NCBI GenBank assembly: GCA_012729015.1
Contig: JAAYDY010000099.1
Span: 95,144-159,143, forward strand
Reading direction: 5' to 3'
Source: Phycisphaerae bacterium
GTDB lineage: Bacteria; Planctomycetota; Phycisphaerae; FEN-1346; JAACEH01
DNA: 64,000 nucleotides
Shown here: positions 61,501 to 64,000 of the stretch, one piece after another
How the letters are laid out: each line of letters starts with the position of its first letter
Position numbering within the stretch: the stretch's first letter is position 1
Translations under genes and position numbers: made by a program
The notes under the pieces: model-generated
What the model saw: only the letters and a program-made list of their open reading frames with translations
Told to the model about the DNA's origin: nothing
Databases searched by the model: none

Positions 61501-62468
61501 CAGCCAGTTTGACCTCCTTCCTGGAAAGGTATGAGAGCAGCATCGTCTTCAGTCCGGACAGCAAGCACGTGGCCTATCTGTTCCGTCTGCCGGAGAGCCT
61601 TGATGGTGGCTCATGGAACACTGTCGTGAACATCGATGACCGCGAGATTGCGACCCACGAGGATGTCGTAGGCATGGCTTGGTCGCCCGACAGCCGCCGC
61701 CTGGCCTACGTGGAACGCAGAGGCGTCAGAAATCAGAAGCCTCAGGAGGAAACGGACCGTGTGATCTGCGGCGACATGGTCGGGCCGTGGCACAGCCGCG
61801 TTGCAGAGGAGCGGCTCGTGTTCAGCCCCGACAGTCGCCGCGTAGCCTACGTCGCCATGGAGACCCGCAGGGGTCCGTTCTCGGTCGTGCTGGACGGCAA
61901 GCCACTCAGACCGTACGCGTTCATCGATCCTGATTCACTGTGGCTCGGAGCCGACGGTTCGGTCCACTTCACGGCGGCCACCCAGGGTGACGCCCAGACG
62001 GTCAGACTGACATGGGATCGCGGCTCGACGCTGGACGACAGTCTGAGAATTGGACAGTGGGTCGATGTGGTGGATGCAGTCGAGACGCCGCTCGACATCC
62101 TGCCGCGAAGGCACGTCGTCAGCACCGACTTGAAGCGGCGGGTGCGTGTGCTCGTGGACAACCGGCAGTGGCCGGTCTCCCCAAGGAGCGGCCTGCTATG
62201 CACAATCGAGGACGGGGCGCTCCGCGCCGGTCCGTACGCCAACGTGCTCGGTCCCGAACTCAGCCCCGATGGTCGCCACTGGGCGGCCGTGATCTGGCAA
62301 CCGGCCGACAGGCAGTCCATGGCGCTGGTCGTCGATGGGGTGGAACTGCCCGTTCCTCCAGGCTACGAAACGTGCCACGCCCTGTGCTTCGCGGAGAACA
62401 ACCTCGTCCGACTGGTGCTCGGCGGCCAGAGCACTGCGATCGTGGAGACCTGGCTTGTGGGCAAATGA
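55500..62468 (+). CDS. Giant propeller protein, main part (downstream of frameshift)
   Basis: An open frame of 2322 codons without its own signal, RBS or sensible start. Real coding probably resumes near 55540 (KLEQLVIVDGTEHVLAVTG). Joined to the upstream part it gives about 2650 residues. It is built of TolB/PD40-like blades of the form VVVDG...F..V....FSADG(K)x(W)A. New modules open with similar sequence at about 56327 (YTPQTVRLVPRITRSLCLPAGTQSLAISADGRRVLYG), 57989 (YEPPLLSANGRF ... AVSRDGQRAAFIRDN) and 60878 (YSPQSLRAVTRVIERL ... VVLASPDASRAAYVGED). A non-propeller stretch of about 1.4 kb (59460-60860) with a helical part (KLLNYLTVKGFLDSCLSIE, VKLEALVPGWQKEHQARL-like) is inserted. No catalytic motif is seen. 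Either a sequencing indel, a mutation, or a -1 frameshift joins the halves. Confidence 0.8.
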   Translation: MVRSSHWAACSSRVTRTKLEQLVIVDGTEHVLAVTGSVVSKSLIVDNEGRTAFIVQHKQPKSHNHRFRVVYNGRQSPSFSFIDHSSLRITDDGHVAFVASQNESPQGSKPEDVKLVQFLGGQVADTPAAIACLAGPAESIYVSDGLQQVVGGGSSGVIVVDGRITVVDGWIRRFVRSDDGKHCLCLARRPDGSGGFVNSLYLDGHVVQYPHTVPGHCIAAEFTGPREFCAIHNNANRDFYRVRVKVGPPAEKAPLEVAEAAARPAATDGYKAPSDRYTPQTVRLVPRITRSLCLPAGTQSLAISADGRRVLYGRSVQDPDGRDGERSVLIGVAGDRPVVMRVVPGHGVNDGRLPAQGNRWACVVTTPKDRNSNVAVIDTGHKGPEFKSVHDVTFSADGNTLAYIGTRTSGPRNEPVYHGFLVINGKEYDLGCASAGNLIVSDDGSRVVCTGSKDIRSVVEYVFENGVRRCELGSDTCAWLKPMLAPDGRTIVYSGPMTREEMTRRQAPSAWALFFDHEPVAYFQGSRKPVWSPDAKHWAWVTRTDLSGRTPTSAVVVDGKQQPGLFYEISYRTFEVDDQGRTLFVARLTSRKEPPSYCVVRGLWRSASFPEIDPGSIRLTTDGKVAYMVAKTALDDLDTNTRLVQMVDDREVDRPLDASQLAGHGGYCWMTRLGGVPVDFLSPASRHQLVVDGWWRYTCLRDVPIAYSPDGRHCAAAALVEIEGDTKMRLLIDGEAFDPPTFSAEELIRHGLSSTSELSQRHWISAAETLRFDGRRIVGWFKSNLHDRPVYCFEIDIVPLDGSPVVGHTTEVASNDDHKGAMEAADVDSAYEPPLLSANGRFVKDSIWMASRVVDRIRPPAVPGVVWKLVAVSRDGQRAAFIRDNSPRRSGKTTSPDEPETCVMDKTGGVETYVEAVTNIVFSADGKHWAGLVRHPVDREQAAIISDGKVGPYGSSHRGPFFLGGSVSPTYIVSRNERLFFVSDGIEKPLPEYCRQIDRQGIVSAGMHIYFMTILAKEEPFGVGVFDRDRQLDRADRIEWLRPSPDGSRVAWLRIEETAPNAGPSAPMMQKRTLVVDSRPVGDFGRPGDFIWSNDGKHWACTAWSGNRIVILLDGREVPCEGALRERTLAFDPKNRLWGVKRCKSGNECVWHEGRLGPEYPRIDAESLTLLPNGTLAYSAWKEPMHDGNPLRKALRVQLVDHREVANLWQGPTTDPALRKVWTTYNTVVIDGVPFTPQVDVKTLIESPGKEHFLCVLAKDRSSTGQQPSLACVDGTILGNPGGNHGFFRLAFTGPTTLEAVAGVGQTMTTYRISIVRRPTYRTRTDEDTKLAETSRQTASGEAFKRAEQLRNPHSYTMALRYVDPASPNDKTLSPYGNVVLNARTRIINGGRGDSNDIQISRDEANKLLNYLTVKGFLDSCLSIEHHVPLADLKGVGPSYRLEFTVTHDVCLAEDLGLNPATVERLKVLREGMPEAAHAQMDALLAKLEALVPGWQKEHQARLAQLTRGRATLEQLRKRLPDDLPESLWTTTTLMAQSYPVPVLMAKDSGTIIVPWEFDRTQPMRQTIIHGASFMATGTDATVWRMKQPWSGKRDVAGRVAAHLRLQAAPLDLESAAATDRDKLQYEQTDQWQRCFAVLRVSTDPVRSLAWAGPGVSKPSLVNSGIIDATVPVVPIGRDEVLALHRYLNESGAVRRAFKDDCKGFDLTLSEMDEAGQTKTVLSQTVNLEHMLARKEALLNVLAYHPPSKQPLNDLRMAMEGPPDPAVTPGTAPLALPLSKPPVASAAPVEADGHYSPQSLRAVTRVIERLPVPVVLASPDASRAAYVGEDRGTIDVYFSGDRVIPDFAQPQFVAKPDAIPCRPRFSSLFTEYHDLERNRVIPIQAERKLPAPRYRKHDSQLIKFSPGGHRAVYLARKPGAMFPRMVIDGRCGPEISSSGLSTIVFSPNGKRLAWTSNYRTMSASLFVDGKTIVEDRRIIERFRHPAPMLSKLEHWYQSSGTASLTSFLERYESSIVFSPDSKHVAYLFRLPESLDGGSWNTVVNIDDREIATHEDVVGMAWSPDSRRLAYVERRGVRNQKPQEETDRVICGDMVGPWHSRVAEERLVFSPDSRRVAYVAMETRRGPFSVVLDGKPLRPYAFIDPDSLWLGADGSVHFTAATQGDAQTVRLTWDRGSTLDDSLRIGQWVDVVDAVETPLDILPRRHVVSTDLKRRVRVLVDNRQWPVSPRSGLLCTIEDGALRAGPYANVLGPELSPDGRHWAAVIWQPADRQSMALVVDGVELPVPPGYETCHALCFAENNLVRLVLGGQSTAIVETWLVGK

Positions 62469-62857
62469 GCGGCCACCACACGCCATGGCCGTCCCCCGTT
62501 CGGGTCGCGGCAGTGGGGGTGACTGCGGCAGTGGACGGTGTCGACAAAACGCTCGGGCATCAGATGGGCCTCACACCGGCACTGCTGCCGTAGACGGCGA
62601 TGAGGATCGAGCACACGGCAGCCGAACGGATCGAGGGGGCGACTCAGGATCGAGGTGAGGACTCAGCTTGGGATCTGTGACCGAGTTCGTCCACCGCCCG
62701 ACATTGAGGATGAACTCCTTGAGGTGCGGCGCCTCGAGGGCCGCCAATCCCTTGCGAAGTGCGCCGCTTCGGCTGTGGGGACGGATGCCGGTTACGCACA
62801 GGATAGCCGCCAGGGCTGCGGCGGGGGGAACTGGCTACCTGATTTGCGAGATGACCG
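62469..62857. other. 389-bp gap with no convincing gene
   Basis: No frame on either strand has a RBS plus a sensible protein. A minus-strand stretch (about 62620-62830) reads VPPAAALAAILCVTG ... LAALEAPHLKEFILNVG and looks faintly coding, but has no start; it may be a gene remnant. Confidence 0.45.
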
Positions 62858-63775
62858 ATGAGTAGACGACACGTATTGAGAGACTGGCTGCACTTGCGTC
62901 GATGGAAACGAGGGACTCGTTGCACAGGCGCAGAGATTCGAGTGCTGGAAGCCTTACTGCCGGGTGACGACTATCGCGCCAGGCAGTTGCTGATGCAAGC
63001 CAAAGATCCCCCTGAGGTGCGAAGGCAGTTGGTCGGGGTCGATGGCTACAGGCTGACGATTCCCCATGTGAAGGATGGGGCATACTGCATCGATTTAGAA
63101 CGGGACTTAGACTCTCCGTTGCTGCATGTTAGGGATTCGATGACCGGGCGCAAGTTAACATTTGCGGCAAGGATTCTTAGAGGGGGATTCCTATACGAAC
63201 TGGCTGGTACTGCAGAGGATGGGCAGGCATGGCCACTTGCCTGGCACCCCATGATTACGAAGTCAAGTATCGTCAACTGGTTGCCGCAGGGGATGGATGC
63301 AACGACGCGGCTGCGTGTTATGGAGGAACTGGCAACATGGTGCGACATCGACATCGGAATACTACGCTCCAGCCACGAGGGGCTTCTGCGTATCTCGGGA
63401 CCTGCGTCCTCAAATGACATCTCGATGACAGAGCGGCGGCTAGGAGTCGGTCTGCCTGCTGCATACAGGCACTTTGTAGAGATTTGTGATGGATTCGAGA
63501 TACTCTACGGAAGACCCTATGTCGTTTGTGGCACGCGCGACGTGTATTCTACACAAGTGCAAGGAATGCGGTTTCTTGTTATCACGGAACTCTACGAGAA
63601 TGGAGTAGTGGCCATAGACCCCGCAGCTGGCCCTGGAAGAGCCGTTGTGCTGTTGCGCGGCGAGGCAGCTGGGGTAGAGGTGATTGGAAGCCTCCGGGAG
63701 CACGTTCGAGATAGCCTCGGGTGGCTTAAGGACGTCGCTGTTCCGAAGGGCAAGGGAACCGATGCAACCAGCTGA
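62858..63775 (+). CDS. SMI1/KNR4 (SUKH) domain protein
   Basis: A 305-residue soluble protein. The C-terminal half matches the SUKH pattern: DISMTERRLGVGLPAAYRHFVEICDGFEILYGRPYVVCGTRDVY, then MRFLVITELYENGVVAIDPAAGPGRAVVLLRGEAAGVEVIGSLREHVRDSLGWL. SUKH proteins are frequent immunity proteins of contact-dependent and other polymorphic toxins, though many have other roles. The N-terminal half is not recognised. The sequence here is visibly richer in A and T than its neighbours and uses codons rarer in the window, suggesting transfer. No toxin gene is adjacent. The start lacks a good RBS. Confidence 0.75.
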   Translation: MSRRHVLRDWLHLRRWKRGTRCTGAEIRVLEALLPGDDYRARQLLMQAKDPPEVRRQLVGVDGYRLTIPHVKDGAYCIDLERDLDSPLLHVRDSMTGRKLTFAARILRGGFLYELAGTAEDGQAWPLAWHPMITKSSIVNWLPQGMDATTRLRVMEELATWCDIDIGILRSSHEGLLRISGPASSNDISMTERRLGVGLPAAYRHFVEICDGFEILYGRPYVVCGTRDVYSTQVQGMRFLVITELYENGVVAIDPAAGPGRAVVLLRGEAAGVEVIGSLREHVRDSLGWLKDVAVPKGKGTDATS

Positions 63776-63832
63776 TGTGTTCCTCCCGGCAATATCGGGG
63801 CTGGATCGCTCATTATGCACAAGTCCGCACAA

Positions 63833-63890
63833 GTCCGGGGACACAATTCCGGCAATTCTGGGGACAATTCCGCAATTCCGGGGACACCAT
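63833..63890 (+). repeat. Short direct repeats with core GGGGACA
   Basis: GTCCGGGGACAC (63833-63844), CAATTCTGGGGACA (63853-63866) and CAATTCCGGGGACA (63873-63886, then CCATAC) lie in a row 50 bp ahead of the transposase gene. This is the kind of flanking repeat often found by REP-associated transposases. Confidence 0.7.
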
Positions 63891-63936
63891 ACGTATCTCC
63901 TTGACGGGCAATCATGTGAACAGGCAGGATGGTGTT

Positions 63937-64000
63937 ATGGCGAGGCTGGCACGGGTGGTGGTTCCTGGGATTCCGCATCACGTTACGCAGCGTGGCAACC
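63937..64000 (+). CDS. REP-associated tyrosine (Y1) transposase, 5' end only
   Basis: The last 64 bases encode MARLARVVVPGIPHHVTQRGN, the standard N-terminus of Y1/IS200-like REP-associated transposases (RAYT). ATG at 63937; AGGATGG precedes it. HH of the family's HUH motif lies beyond the window edge. It moves or spreads short palindromic repeats. The rest of the gene is outside the window. Confidence 0.9.
   Translation, partial: MARLARVVVPGIPHHVTQRGN

Noticed and set aside
62620..62835. A minus-strand protein scrap upstream of the SUKH gene
   Set aside because: An in-frame stop lies at its 5' side with no start codon or RBS after it.

Overview
The window is G+C-rich, densely coded bacterial chromosome with no rRNA, no CRISPR array and no recognisable phage. 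The gene content points to Planctomycetota or a close PVC relative, probably anaerobic and feeding on polysaccharides (an inference; there is no marker gene to prove it). The signs are two PEP-CTERM secreted proteins, many large secreted proteins (CBM9-like, beta-helix, heparinase-like, GH113-like, six-hairpin-like), a TPR/HEAT secreted protein, a zinc-ribbon protein joined to beta-propellers, a Gfo/Idh/MocA dehydrogenase, and a full-length pyruvate:ferredoxin oxidoreductase.

Layout. 1-6.9 kb: a large secreted protein cut by the window edge, a small membrane protein/lipoprotein/flavoprotein run with overlapping ends, a GH113-like hydrolase and an ankyrin lipoprotein. 7-12.5 kb: pyruvate:ferredoxin oxidoreductase (own promoter and terminator) and an apparently dead HtrA-like protease with a DnaJ-type zinc centre. 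12.5-16.7 kb: beta-helix protein, then on the minus strand a PEP-CTERM protein, a radical SAM enzyme and a membrane protein. 17.1-20.4 kb: lipoprotein, PAS histidine kinase and mtaB, from a promoter that predicts leaderless mRNA. 20.6-23.1 kb: nucleotide-sugar dehydrogenase; L-rhamnose mutarotase with a zinc/PAS protein. 23.3-32.4 kb: aroA, Gfo/Idh/MocA, MgtC, DedA-like, a secreted protein, a TPR/HEAT protein and a diguanylate cyclase. 32.6-39.5 kb: aminotransferase, second PEP-CTERM protein, queA, a secreted esterase and a UDP-sugar pyrophosphorylase. 39.7-47.6 kb: a minus-strand block hpf-ptsN-ptsH-ptsI-DUF2344-rng, preceded by DUF502 and comF; this looks like a sugar-transport-free regulatory PTS linked to ribosome and RNA turnover. 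47.9-53.9 kb: a membrane protein, heparinase II/III-like and six-hairpin-like secreted proteins, and a Tat-exported phosphoesterase. 54.0 kb: tRNA-Val(GAC). 54.5-62.5 kb: a giant zinc-ribbon/TM/propeller gene split by one frameshift. 62.9-64 kb: a lower-G+C patch with a SUKH-domain protein and the first codons of a REP-associated transposase, preceded by short GGGGACA repeats.

Most distinctive: (a) the roughly 8-kb propeller gene built from repeated modules; (b) the inactivated protease with a grafted zinc centre; (c) several miniature inverted-repeat elements (a 318-bp element with perfect 20-bp inverted ends, a 100-bp element with a degenerate second copy, a 60-bp hairpin repeat in two copies); (d) promoters whose -10 box lies directly on the start codon. 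Most coordinates rest on reading frame, ribosome-binding sites and domain recognition by eye; no database search was run.
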